A stretch of 64,000 nt of DNA from Proteobacteria bacterium UBA7447 (GTDB lineage Bacteria > Pseudomonadota > Gammaproteobacteria > Arenicellales > UBA868), in NCBI GenBank assembly GCA_002477475.1, contig DLPX01000004.1, positions 8,158-72,157 of the forward strand, read 5' to 3'. This document shows, piece after piece, positions 36,287 through 44,961 of this stretch. A program made the translations under genes and the position numbers. Position 1 is the stretch's first letter. Every line of letters begins with the position of its first letter. Below the pieces are notes generated by a model, which saw only the letters and a program-made list of their open reading frames with translations, did not search any database and was not told the origin of the DNA.

Positions 36287-37468
36287 TCAGTTGATGACAA
36301 TCAGTTCGCGGGGCGCACTGCACAAACGCTCTCCCCCATTGTCCGTCACCACAAAAGGCTCTGACACGGCTGCGCCGATAGTGTCGAGCCAAACGCCGGA
36401 CTGAAAATGAAAGCACATCCCGCTTTGCAATACCGTGGTATCTCCCGGACGCAGACTGGCCGTACGCTCTCCCCAATCCGGCGGATAATTCACCCCGATC
36501 GAATAACCGACGCGGCTTTCCTTGTGATAACCGTTGCGGTTCAGCACTTTTTGCCACACGGCCTCCACTTCCTCGCAGGTGGTTCCGGGTCGCGCGGTGT
36601 CCAGCGCGACATCGACACCCTCCACTATCGTCTCGGTCAGATTGGTGACCTCTGAAGGCGGGCGGCCGAGATACAGCGTACGGGTCAGGGGCGCCTGGTA
36701 ATGTTGGCGGGCGCCGCCGAGCTCCATCATGACGAGGCCCTCATCGGGCAACGGGTGCTCCGACCAGGTGAGGTGTGGGGTGCTGGTGCCTTCTCCCACC
36801 TGAATCAGTGGGCACAGACCTGTATAGTTTCCGTAACGACCTTCAACCCCCATCACCTGCGCGTGATACACCTCCGCAATGATCTCGTACTCGGGCACAC
36901 CGGGTGCCACTTTGGCAATGGCCCGGTTCATCACCGCACTGACCGTCTCGCCGGCCTCCCGCATATAAACCAGTTCTGCCTCCGACTTCACGAGGCGCTC
37001 CCAGTTCACCAACTGCTCAGTATCCGACAGCGTCGCGTTGGGCAGCCCTTTTACCAAATGGGCATGGGCGCGGGCGGTGTAGTAATGGGCATCCAACTCG
37101 ACACCGATCCGCTGCCTCCCCCAACCCCGCTGCTCAATCAGTGCCGCGAGGTCGTCGTAAGGATGCTCGGTGGGATGATGAATTAGCGTTTCCGAGAAAG
37201 TGGTGACATTCTCAGGGGGGATATCGGTCGTGATGTGGGCCGCCTTGGCATCCTGGGGCCGGCCGAACCAGATCGGCGCATCCTCTTCGAGATGCAGCAA
37301 GACCACCTGAGGCGTGTAGAACGACCAGCCATCAAACCCGGTCAGCCAGTTCATGTTTGCCGGATCCTGACAAATAATGAGGTCAAACCCCTTATCCGCC
37401 ATGCTCTGTTTGGTCTTCGCAATCCGGCGGTCGTATTCCGCATTTTGAAAAGGTTTGGTGTATTGCAT
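36287..37468 (-). CDS. doeA: Ectoine hydrolase (M24 family)
   Basis: A 393-residue M24-fold protein whose segments DPANMNWLTGFDGWSFYTPQ and GEGTSTPHLTWSEHPL match DoeA/EutD ectoine hydrolases. DoeA opens the ectoine ring to N-acetyl-2,4-diaminobutyrate. The canonical M24 metal-binding aspartate/histidine set is largely absent, as in non-peptidase members. The DoeB gene is directly upstream in the operon, which strongly supports the call. Confidence 0.86.
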   Translation of the reverse strand: MQYTKPFQNAEYDRRIAKTKQSMADKGFDLIICQDPANMNWLTGFDGWSFYTPQVVLLHLEEDAPIWFGRPQDAKAAHITTDIPPENVTTFSETLIHHPTEHPYDDLAALIEQRGWGRQRIGVELDAHYYTARAHAHLVKGLPNATLSDTEQLVNWERLVKSEAELVYMREAGETVSAVMNRAIAKVAPGVPEYEIIAEVYHAQVMGVEGRYGNYTGLCPLIQVGEGTSTPHLTWSEHPLPDEGLVMMELGGARQHYQAPLTRTLYLGRPPSEVTNLTETIVEGVDVALDTARPGTTCEEVEAVWQKVLNRNGYHKESRVGYSIGVNYPPDWGERTASLRPGDTTVLQSGMCFHFQSGVWLDTIGAAVSEPFVVTDNGGERLCSAPRELIVIN

Positions 37469-37511
37469 AATTATGGCCTGGGATAAATTTTGCGGTGTTG
37501 AAAGCCTGTAA

Positions 37512-38504
37512 TCAGTCGACCTGAGATGCGATAACCGCGAGAAAATCCCCAGGCCGAATCAGGCAGGGAAAATGTCTTCCCATGAAAAGCCCGTCCACTT
37601 TTGAATGGTATTCCACGGGCGCAGCTCCCGTCCGATCGGTGTCATACACCACGGCGAGAAGATCGCCTTTTTTGATCTCTGCCCCCAGGTCATGGCGCAT
37701 CTCAATAAGGCCCCGATGCTCAGAAGTAATGAAGCAATCGGGGTTCATGGTATCGAGATTCACCGAAGGGCCGGTTTCAGGCTCTCCCGCAAGAATCCCG
37801 GCGTGCTTCAAGACGTTGGTGATTCCACGTCTTGCGATATTTACCGTGGTCGCACTTGCCGATCCCCCGCCGCCAAGTTCTGTACTCACAAACACCTTGC
37901 CCTGATTCTCTGCAGCGGTGTCGTACAGGTGGGCGGCATCAGGCTCCAGCAGCATCAGGGTATACGGCGCATTAAAGGCCTGAACCGCAGCCACACATCG
38001 CGACTGCTGATCTTTGTCATCAAGAATATGGGCAGCCCCAAACGGCAAAAACTCCATGGTCTTGCCGCCGGAGTGAATATCGATCACATAGTCGGCCATG
38101 GGCAGCAAGGTCCGGGAGAAATAGTCGGCGATGATCTCGGTAATGGTGCCCTCAGGATTGCCGGGAAACACACGGTTCATGTTGCCGCCATCGATCCAGG
38201 AAGTACGCTTTCCTGCATTGAAAGCGGGATAGTTCATCGCCGGCACCATGACCACCCGGCCGCTCACGTCATCGGCCTTCATCGTGTGCGTCATACCCCA
38301 GAGCGCTATCGGACCTTCGTACTCATCACCGTGATTGGCCCCAGTGAGAATTGCCGTAGGACCACTGCCGTTCTTGATCACGGTCACCGGCACCATGACA
38401 GCACCCCAGGCAGAGTCATCTCCCGAATACGGTACTTTCAAAAATCCATGCTGTACCCCATCCTTTTCGAAATCCACCGTTGAATTAATCGGATTGTCTC
38501 TCAT
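37512..38504 (-). CDS. doeB: N-acetyl-L-2,4-diaminobutyrate deacetylase
   Basis: A 330-residue succinylglutamate desuccinylase/aspartoacylase-type zinc enzyme. Zinc ligands appear in LTGANHGDEYEGP and YVIDIHSGG. The opening MRDNPINSTVDFEKDGVQHG and the segment VVMVPAMNYPAFNAG match DoeB, which deacetylates the DoeA product to 2,4-diaminobutyrate. The ATG at 38504 has AAGGAA seven bases upstream. The open frame runs on to 39038, but only as a shadow of the next gene. DoeC and DoeD homologues are not adjacent. Confidence 0.9.
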   Translation of the reverse strand: MRDNPINSTVDFEKDGVQHGFLKVPYSGDDSAWGAVMVPVTVIKNGSGPTAILTGANHGDEYEGPIALWGMTHTMKADDVSGRVVMVPAMNYPAFNAGKRTSWIDGGNMNRVFPGNPEGTITEIIADYFSRTLLPMADYVIDIHSGGKTMEFLPFGAAHILDDKDQQSRCVAAVQAFNAPYTLMLLEPDAAHLYDTAAENQGKVFVSTELGGGGSASATTVNIARRGITNVLKHAGILAGEPETGPSVNLDTMNPDCFITSEHRGLIEMRHDLGAEIKKGDLLAVVYDTDRTGAAPVEYHSKVDGLFMGRHFPCLIRPGDFLAVIASQVD

Positions 38505-38547
38505 TGCAGTTTCCTTATTGTCAGATGACTTCCGGCTGGCAGAACCT

Positions 38548-39438
38548 CTAGGCCTGCGTCTCCTTTTCCTGATGCGCGAAGATAGAGGTATAGCCATCGG
38601 ACCAGTCGGGCGGCATCGGCACATGCAATTCCTCGTGATGAGCGTATCCCGGTTCTTCGCCCCGAACCAGCACTCCATAGCGTGAACTGGGATACGCAGG
38701 GGCAGTATACGGAATGGCATCTGCGGCGCTGTATGTGAGCACCAGGACGGGTCGGCCCTGACTGCTCTTGTTCTGTCGCGAACCGTGAATGGTCCGGCTG
38801 TGATGCACGCTGACGGTACCCGCAGGACCCGTGACGGCAACCGGGCCATCTGATCCAACGCTCGCCAAATCATTCTCCCGAACAGCTGCGGTCCATTCAC
38901 CCCGCTCGTCGTAGTGCTCGAATATCGGACCCAGATGGCTTCCTGGATAAAGTTCAAGCGGCCCCTGCTCTGCAGCAACATCTTCCAGAAACAACAGAAA
39001 CTGCATGGTTCCCGAATGCGTATGGGGATAAAAGACAAGATCCTGATGCCATTTCACCTCGGCACCGCCACCTGCCCATTTAAAGTTCAACATGATCTCT
39101 CGGAACCGGACATTGGGCCCCAAAAGATCAGCCGCAATATCGGGAATAACGGAATCGGCGCAGATTCCCCAAAATTCAAAATCCAGGTCGTCAAGGTAGG
39201 CTGCACGCCTTAATCGGGGGTTCTTTGCAGTGTGATTATTCTCCAGATCAATCTCTTTGGAAGACTCTGTGAGTTCGCGCGTCTTTTCTACGATGCGGTC
39301 CGCCGCAACCCGCAGGGGAACTAACGCTTCAGTACTGATCAACGAAGGAAAAACAAGATACCCTTGCTCGTAGTATTGCTGGCGCTGCGCCTGATCGATG
39401 ACCGTCGGAGCGTTGGCAAAAATCTCTTCAAGTTTCAT
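38548..39438 (-). CDS. Phytanoyl-CoA dioxygenase (PhyH) family protein A
   Basis: A 296-residue Fe(II)/2-oxoglutarate dioxygenase-like protein. The iron triad is H131 and D133 (VKWHQDLVFYPH) plus H218 (SRTIHGSRQN), followed by an arginine in GRPVLVL for 2-oxoglutarate. A near-perfect TAGGAGGG site precedes the ATG at 39438. It is not close to known ectoine hydroxylase EctD in its N-terminal half, yet lies beside doeB. It probably hydroxylates a small zwitterion such as an ectoine or betaine derivative. The substrate is inferred. Confidence 0.83.
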   Translation of the reverse strand: MKLEEIFANAPTVIDQAQRQQYYEQGYLVFPSLISTEALVPLRVAADRIVEKTRELTESSKEIDLENNHTAKNPRLRRAAYLDDLDFEFWGICADSVIPDIAADLLGPNVRFREIMLNFKWAGGGAEVKWHQDLVFYPHTHSGTMQFLLFLEDVAAEQGPLELYPGSHLGPIFEHYDERGEWTAAVRENDLASVGSDGPVAVTGPAGTVSVHHSRTIHGSRQNKSSQGRPVLVLTYSAADAIPYTAPAYPSSRYGVLVRGEEPGYAHHEELHVPMPPDWSDGYTSIFAHQEKETQA

Positions 39439-40249
39439 CGTCCCTCCTAAAATCGTTTTCCCCTGAAAAACTGCCCGCATAACGGTTACGCGCGCAAAGG
39501 TCGGTACCGCGCATCAGATAGAGCGGCACCCTTTGGAGATTTCTCAACTCTTGCTCATTAAGCGATGGGTATGGGCTCGACGCGTTCTGCTTTTGCTCTA
39601 TCTCTCTGTCATAGTAGGAGCTCGTCGGCATAAATCTCAAGGTCATACCGCGGCGCGAATGATCCGACCGATTCGGCTCTGATCCATGGACAAGATACAC
39701 ATCATGCAAAGACATCTGTCCTGCCTCCAGCACCAGGTCCACGGCTTCTGATTCCTGGAACTGATCCTGAGTGAGTTCCTGATTCAGTGCGAGACCCGGT
39801 GCATTGTTGATCCGATGTTTCCGAACCTGTTTGCCTAAATGCGACCCGGGAATAAACCGCAAACACCCGTTTTCGGGGGTGGCATCATCGATCGCCATCC
39901 AGACCGTACAGGTTGCCAGAGGCCGCATCGCCCAGTACTCGCCATCCTGATGCCAGGGAGTGCGAGTTCCCACCTGAGCAGGTTTGGCGAAAAAACTCGA
40001 GTTCCATAGAGCAAAATTATTCCCAAGCACCTGTCCCACCATATTCAGAATGGTTTCGTCGCGAGCAAATTCCAGAAAACACGGATCTAACGGAATCAGT
40101 GCTGGGCAGTAATCCGAAAACGCCGGGTAGCGCTCGATAAACTGGCAATGCGCCGCGCGAATTCTGGTCAGGGTGGTCTCGCTCAACCGATAATCAGGAA
40201 CAACGAAGCCTAATTTATAGTAGCGGGCTAATTCTTCATCCGTTAGCAT
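39428..40249 (-). CDS. Phytanoyl-CoA dioxygenase (PhyH) family protein B
   Basis: A 273-residue PhyH protein with the iron triad H100 and D102 (TPWHQDGEYW) and H188 (VYLVHGSEPN), plus FIPGSHLG. It shares only the family fold with its neighbour, so the pair is not a recent duplication. Its end overlaps the start of dioxygenase A by 11 bases, so the two are translationally coupled. Two oxygenases in one cluster suggest two successive hydroxylations or demethylations of the imported compound. Confidence 0.83.
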   Translation of the reverse strand: MLTDEELARYYKLGFVVPDYRLSETTLTRIRAAHCQFIERYPAFSDYCPALIPLDPCFLEFARDETILNMVGQVLGNNFALWNSSFFAKPAQVGTRTPWHQDGEYWAMRPLATCTVWMAIDDATPENGCLRFIPGSHLGKQVRKHRINNAPGLALNQELTQDQFQESEAVDLVLEAGQMSLHDVYLVHGSEPNRSDHSRRGMTLRFMPTSSYYDREIEQKQNASSPYPSLNEQELRNLQRVPLYLMRGTDLCARNRYAGSFSGENDFRRDDET

Positions 40250-40332
40250 GTTTGTACTGCCCCGGGGCTCACATGGTGTCTAGTATTAATCGGCTTATTA
40301 CGGGCTGCCCTTAAAGTGAGACTGGATAGGAG

Positions 40333-41130
40333 TTATGACAACTCCATTTTTAGCAACTTGCCGTAACCGTTGATCGGGGTATCGTAGCCAGTCGTACGGA
40401 CAGACTCCCAGAACAGCGCCTGATTGGCACACACCACGGGTTTATTCAGCGCCTGCTCTATCTCATCGACCACGTCCACAGCGCGGATAGCCGTACAGGA
40501 GATAAACAGCGCATCAGCATCATCCCGGTCTGCCTCTTTAGCCGCGCTGACGATCGCTTCCGGAGGAATACGCGCCATATCGTTATCGTTCGCGAAATGA
40601 AAACTTGTTATCGCAGTGACCTGCGGTCCGTGTTCTTGAATGTAATCCACCAGAGACGCATTGACGTCATCGGTATAGGGCGTCAGTACCGCAATCTGTT
40701 CAGCGTTGAACTGGTTGAGGGCTCGCAGTCCGGCCGTAATCGGCGTAATAACCGGTATACCTGGTCGGACGCTGCGGATATTCTCCGCTACCGTGTCATA
40801 CCCCATCGCGGCCGTGCCTGAGGTGCAGCAATACACCATCGCATCCAACCGGCCGTCCGGAATAATGAGCGATGCGGCATCGGCAAGCCGCGGGCCCATG
40901 GTCTTGAGGTTTTCAACCGTGCATGGATTGACGTTAAGCACCCGTGAAACGAAAACGGCGACTTCATCGCCTGGGCGCATGTTCATGAAGTCACGCTCCA
41001 CCACGTAATCACTCGCCAGAGCGATCAGCCCAATCCGGTGAGCTCCGGGTCCGTTGTCAAGCGTGGTCTGCGCTTTCAGCTCGGCGGCAGAAAATGCCGA
41101 GGCCGACTGTGTTGATGACACTGAGCTCAT
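40333..41130 (-). CDS. EutA-like Asp/Glu racemase-fold protein
   Basis: A 265-residue protein of the arylmalonate decarboxylase/maleate isomerase fold. The two active-site cysteine positions are C101/C102 (VYCCTSGTAAMG) and C212 (FISCTAIRAVDV). EutA proteins of this family occur in ectoine/hydroxyectoine utilisation operons of alphaproteobacteria. The position between PhyH, doeB and doeA here agrees. Racemisation or isomerisation of a hydroxyectoine-type intermediate is the likely role. Confidence 0.78.
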   Translation of the reverse strand: MSSVSSTQSASAFSAAELKAQTTLDNGPGAHRIGLIALASDYVVERDFMNMRPGDEVAVFVSRVLNVNPCTVENLKTMGPRLADAASLIIPDGRLDAMVYCCTSGTAAMGYDTVAENIRSVRPGIPVITPITAGLRALNQFNAEQIAVLTPYTDDVNASLVDYIQEHGPQVTAITSFHFANDNDMARIPPEAIVSAAKEADRDDADALFISCTAIRAVDVVDEIEQALNKPVVCANQALFWESVRTTGYDTPINGYGKLLKMELS

Positions 41131-41148
41131 AGTTGCACCCGATATGGC

Positions 41149-42357
41149 CTAACCAAGGAACCGGGCAAGATCCTCGCACAGGTCATCGGGATCTTCCAGT
41201 CCGACTGAAAGGCGGTATACCCCGTCTCCGGCGAATTCCCGATAGGCAGCGAGTTGCTCACCAGACAGGCCGTAACTCGATGCCATCAGGTCATCCGTTC
41301 CCATCCAGCAGATCAGACTGCGATGATGACCAAGCGACACCGCATAGTGAATGATCTCAAGCTCTGACATCATCTTCTGTGCGAGCTCTGCGCCTTTATC
41401 GATCTGAAATGACAGCATCCCGGAAAAGTTGTCCATCTGTTTTTTTGCAAGATCGTGGTGTGGATGACTCGCAAGACCCGGATACAGGACTTTATTGACC
41501 TTTGGGTGACTCTCGAGAAACTGCGCCACCGCCATCGCGTTGGTCTCATGGGACTGCATACGTATCGGCAGCGTTGCCAACCCCCGGTTGATCAGCCATG
41601 CGTTGAAGGGGCTGATCACGCCACCCACATGAATCTGGCCATCCGTCTCAATAGCGCGCATATGCTCTTCTGAAGCGAGCACCGCACCCCCCATGGCATC
41701 GCCATGGCCACAGCAGTATTTGGTCAGCGAATGAATCACGTAATCTGCCCCCAGGGTCATTGGCTGGGTAGCCATGGGCGAGGCAAATGTTGAATCGATC
41801 GCCAGCCGGGCGCCATGCTGATGCGCAATCTCGGCCACCGCCGCGATATCGGTAATGCGCATGGTCGGGTTGGCCGGCGTCTCTCCCCAGACCAATACGG
41901 TCTGAGGCGTTACAGCCTGCTCCAGTGCATTCAGGTCGGAGAAATTCGCCGTTACGATCTCGATGCCCATACGCTTGAGGTCATTGCGGGCGAGCTCTGC
42001 TGTGCCTGGATAGTTAGCGTCACTCATGACGAGACGATCGCCTGATTTCAGGACACTGAACAGCACCGCCGAGGTGGCCGCCATGCCTGAGGCGAAACAC
42101 CGACATGCCGGGGCCTCTTCCAGCACTGCCATTTTGTCTTCGAGCTGCTGCACCGTTGGGTTACGCCAACGACTGTAAATAAACGGCGCGTCCTCAGGAA
42201 TATCATAAGCAGAAAAACCTACTGGCTCGTCCAGCACGAATGTGCTCGACATCACGATGTTGGGAGCCGATGCCCGGGTAACCGGATCGGGTGCCTCACC
42301 CGCATGTACCGCCAGCGTGCGGGTTTTTCTGTTTTTCTGGTCGTGCTGTCGCGCCAT
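41149..42357 (-). CDS. Cys/Met-metabolism PLP enzyme (cystathionine gamma-synthase/lyase family)
   Basis: A 402-residue PLP enzyme of the trans-sulfuration family. The cofactor lysine lies in HSLTKYCCGHGDAMGGAV, where the usual TKYLNGHSD is altered. AIDSTFASPMATQP and GGVISPFNAWLINRGLATLPIRM are conserved. It would catalyse beta- or gamma-elimination or replacement on an amino acid. In this operon it may act on diaminobutyrate- or hydroxy-amino-acid intermediates rather than cystathionine. That is inference from context. Confidence 0.82.
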   Translation of the reverse strand: MARQHDQKNRKTRTLAVHAGEAPDPVTRASAPNIVMSSTFVLDEPVGFSAYDIPEDAPFIYSRWRNPTVQQLEDKMAVLEEAPACRCFASGMAATSAVLFSVLKSGDRLVMSDANYPGTAELARNDLKRMGIEIVTANFSDLNALEQAVTPQTVLVWGETPANPTMRITDIAAVAEIAHQHGARLAIDSTFASPMATQPMTLGADYVIHSLTKYCCGHGDAMGGAVLASEEHMRAIETDGQIHVGGVISPFNAWLINRGLATLPIRMQSHETNAMAVAQFLESHPKVNKVLYPGLASHPHHDLAKKQMDNFSGMLSFQIDKGAELAQKMMSELEIIHYAVSLGHHRSLICWMGTDDLMASSYGLSGEQLAAYREFAGDGVYRLSVGLEDPDDLCEDLARFLG

Positions 42358-42448
42358 TGTGATTCCTTTAATGAATTGTCAGTCCTTTGCAGGTCGATAT
42401 TGTGAGCGACAAGATGAGCGTGTCAAAAGGCCTGATGTCGCATTTACG

Positions 42449-43567
42449 CTAGTGAAACTCGCATACGGGCTTTCCGAGCACATCCATCAGCGGATCGACC
42501 CCCAACCCGGGTTCTGACGGCGCGGTCATATAGCCGTCTGCGACCTGCGGGCCGCCACTGGCAATAGCGATGCTCGCGTAGTCGTGAAATGCGGAAGACT
42601 GAAAATGAAATGCCGGCGGTGTCGACTGCGCCAGATGCGCAATCGCAGATGTCGCGATCTCTCCTCCCCAACTGTCTTCGATGGTCATCACAATACCCAG
42701 TTGAACACAAAGATCCCGCACCTGACGAGCGCGGGTGAGCCCTCCCATCCGGTTGATCTTCAGATTGATCAGATCCATCGCATTATCACGATGTCCGCGC
42801 AACAGGATCGGTAATCCGTCCATACATTCATCCAGAATGAATGGCAGGTTGGTGTGCTGGCGTACCGCGAAGCACTCTTCGTAACTAAGGCAGGGCTGCT
42901 CAATAAAGCACGACAACTGACGCTCCTGGAACATTTGCTCTACCGCACCCACCACACGTAGAGCATCGTGCTGCTTCCAACCGGTATTGGCATCTGCATC
43001 CACAACATCGCCCGGCTGCATCTCGGCAAGTACCCTTCTGAAGCGTTCTATATCGGTCTCGGGATGTTCTCCTACTTTGATCTGGAAATGATCAAAACCC
43101 GACTGACGGTACTCAACAAAACGCTCTGCCATCAGTCCTGGATCAGCGCGCGCCACAACTTTAAATAGTTGTACCCGTTCCTGGAGTCTGCCGCCCAGTA
43201 ACTGATACACCGGCATGCCCGTTGCCTTGCCCAGGATATCCCAGCAGGCCATATCGATTGCGGACTTGACGTAGGGGTGGCCCTTTAGGAGTTCATCCAT
43301 TCTGAGATTGACCTTGTCCAACTGGGTCGGGTCCTCGCCCATAAGGCCAGGAGCCAGCACCGACACACCCGTGCGCACCCCTTCTGCGTATGCGGCAAGA
43401 TAAGAGGGCCCCAACGGACAACTTTCTCCTACGCCCGTTAAACCCTCATCGGTATCAATGAGGACAACCGTACTGTCAAAAGCCGAAAAGGACTGGGTGG
43501 ACCAACTGTACGCACCCTCCTTCACCGGCAGGTCGACCTGGAATATGCGAATTCGAGATATTTTCAC
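42449..43567 (-). CDS. Enolase-superfamily enzyme A (hydroxyproline betaine epimerase/dehydratase-like)
   Basis: A 372-residue muconate-lactonising-subgroup protein. It carries a lysine on each face: K164 (FQIKVGE) and K270 (INLKINRMGG). Metal ligands are about D192 (DADANTG), E223 (FIEQP) and D246 (ILDEC). This two-lysine layout suits 1,1-proton transfer (epimerase) or dehydration, as in HpbD and cis-3-hydroxyproline dehydratase. The opening matches HpbD-type proteins. It starts with GTG after a good GGAGAGG site and follows enolase B by 49 bases. Confidence 0.82.
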   Translation of the reverse strand: MKISRIRIFQVDLPVKEGAYSWSTQSFSAFDSTVVLIDTDEGLTGVGESCPLGPSYLAAYAEGVRTGVSVLAPGLMGEDPTQLDKVNLRMDELLKGHPYVKSAIDMACWDILGKATGMPVYQLLGGRLQERVQLFKVVARADPGLMAERFVEYRQSGFDHFQIKVGEHPETDIERFRRVLAEMQPGDVVDADANTGWKQHDALRVVGAVEQMFQERQLSCFIEQPCLSYEECFAVRQHTNLPFILDECMDGLPILLRGHRDNAMDLINLKINRMGGLTRARQVRDLCVQLGIVMTIEDSWGGEIATSAIAHLAQSTPPAFHFQSSAFHDYASIAIASGGPQVADGYMTAPSEPGLGVDPLMDVLGKPVCEFH

Positions 43568-43616
43568 CGGGGTCCTCTCCTGGATGGGCGCAAATTAGCG
43601 AAAGCCGCTTTGGGTT

Positions 43617-44783
43617 TTATCGAACTGCCGCTGCCTGTTCGATATGTCGAGCCGCAGCCTGAGCCACCGCGTCATCATCAATTACAAAGCCCAAACCCGG
43701 CGCATCGAAGACACCAAGTTTAGCGTCCTTAAGCGATAAATCTGGGCTGGCGATCACATCTGAAGTCAGCAAGTGATTCATGTACTGATTGGCATCATCT
43801 AGGTTGGGAATCACAAGCCCTGCCTGATGCGCGGCACACGTCGTGATGCCGGTCTCGTACAAGCCATGAAGGCAAATATTAAGTCCGCCTTTCCTCGCGG
43901 CAGCCGCCGCTTCCAGAAGAGGACCGATGCCGCCAGTTTCGTGCAGGCCAAGCACGATGAGATCAGCCGCCCCCATTTGAGTCACCGCCGCGACATCAAC
44001 CGCATTGAAGACAGATTGATCCGCCGAGATTGCAACGGGACTTGCATCCTTGATCTCCTTAAGAGCGCTGAGACTGCGGTGATCGCAAGGCTGTTCGATC
44101 ATCTCAGGGTTAAACGCTTTCAGGGACTCGATCATGCGTATTGCGTCAAGCGGATCCCAGGCTTCGTTCGGGTCTAGCCGCAAACGGATATCAGGGCCCA
44201 CCGCCTCACGGACGTGCCGTACGATCTCCATATCGAGCTCGTCACCCCGCCCCACCTTACAATAGATCGTGCGGTGCCCCTGCTGAACCAAAGCTACGGC
44301 ATCTCGGGCAAGGTCTTTGGGCTCCGAACCCTGAATGAAACCAAAGTACTCAACGTACTGCCGCTGTGCACCGCCCAGCAGTTCATAAACCTGCCGATCA
44401 AGCGCTTTCCCCTGTAAATCCCAAAGGGCCATCTCCAAACCTGCCAACACTTGCCCACCAAAACGCGGCGCACTACCGGTTCCCCGAAACTGAAAAAGTG
44501 ACTGATAACAGACAGTCATCAGGCGGTCTCGATCAAAGACAGACTGGCCGATCAGGCATTTTGCCGCCTCTTCGACAAAAGCCTGCACCCCTTTTGCGGT
44601 AGGTGTCGCCAGACACTCCCCAAACCCCACGAATCCGTTTTCGCCGCAGATCTCAATCAATAAGACGTCTGCACCTTGCGTGACCCCCTGAGACCAGTAA
44701 TAGGGCTGGGCATAGGGGACCAATAGCGGCGTGAACTTGATTTCCCTAATGTTCATATCTTTATGGACCTTCAATGGGGTCAT
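43617..44783 (-). CDS. Enolase-superfamily enzyme B (mandelate racemase/muconate lactonising type)
   Basis: A 388-residue enolase-superfamily protein. The first-strand lysine (IYCKVGRGD) and metal ligands (LRLDPNEAW, MIEQPC, ISADQSV) are present. Where MLE-subgroup members have the second lysine, this one reads IVLGLHETGGIG. Its second base, if any, must differ (a histidine follows in ICLHGLYETG). It is the first gene of the nine-gene cluster and diverges from the ABC transporter. The start is 44783 (AGGA five bases upstream) or 44756, which begins nearer the conserved domain. Confidence 0.8.
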   Translation of the reverse strand: MTPLKVHKDMNIREIKFTPLLVPYAQPYYWSQGVTQGADVLLIEICGENGFVGFGECLATPTAKGVQAFVEEAAKCLIGQSVFDRDRLMTVCYQSLFQFRGTGSAPRFGGQVLAGLEMALWDLQGKALDRQVYELLGGAQRQYVEYFGFIQGSEPKDLARDAVALVQQGHRTIYCKVGRGDELDMEIVRHVREAVGPDIRLRLDPNEAWDPLDAIRMIESLKAFNPEMIEQPCDHRSLSALKEIKDASPVAISADQSVFNAVDVAAVTQMGAADLIVLGLHETGGIGPLLEAAAAARKGGLNICLHGLYETGITTCAAHQAGLVIPNLDDANQYMNHLLTSDVIASPDLSLKDAKLGVFDAPGLGFVIDDDAVAQAAARHIEQAAAVR

Positions 44784-44961
44784 TAGGTCCTGAATCTATC
44801 CATATTCTGCCAACTCAGCCGCAATAGTTTATCTTCTCTAAGGATCGGGGAACCTGCGGCCTTGCGGTCTATGTGAGAAGGCGGTTAGGATCTTGTTATC
44901 GTTCTGAGGATAGCAAATCCCGCTGAACGTGACTGCTTACAAAAATCATATGGAGCACACG

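Noticed and set aside
38505..39038. Upstream extension of the DoeB reading frame to give 508 residues
   Set aside because: The extra 177 residues are a shadow of the PhyH gene in another frame, with no family similarity. DoeB begins at 38504 with a ribosome site and the typical MRDNPINS start.
38548..39438. Calling PhyH protein A an ectoine hydroxylase (EctD)
   Set aside because: The iron triad is common to all PhyH proteins, and the EctD-specific N-terminal and ectoine-binding segments are not apparent.
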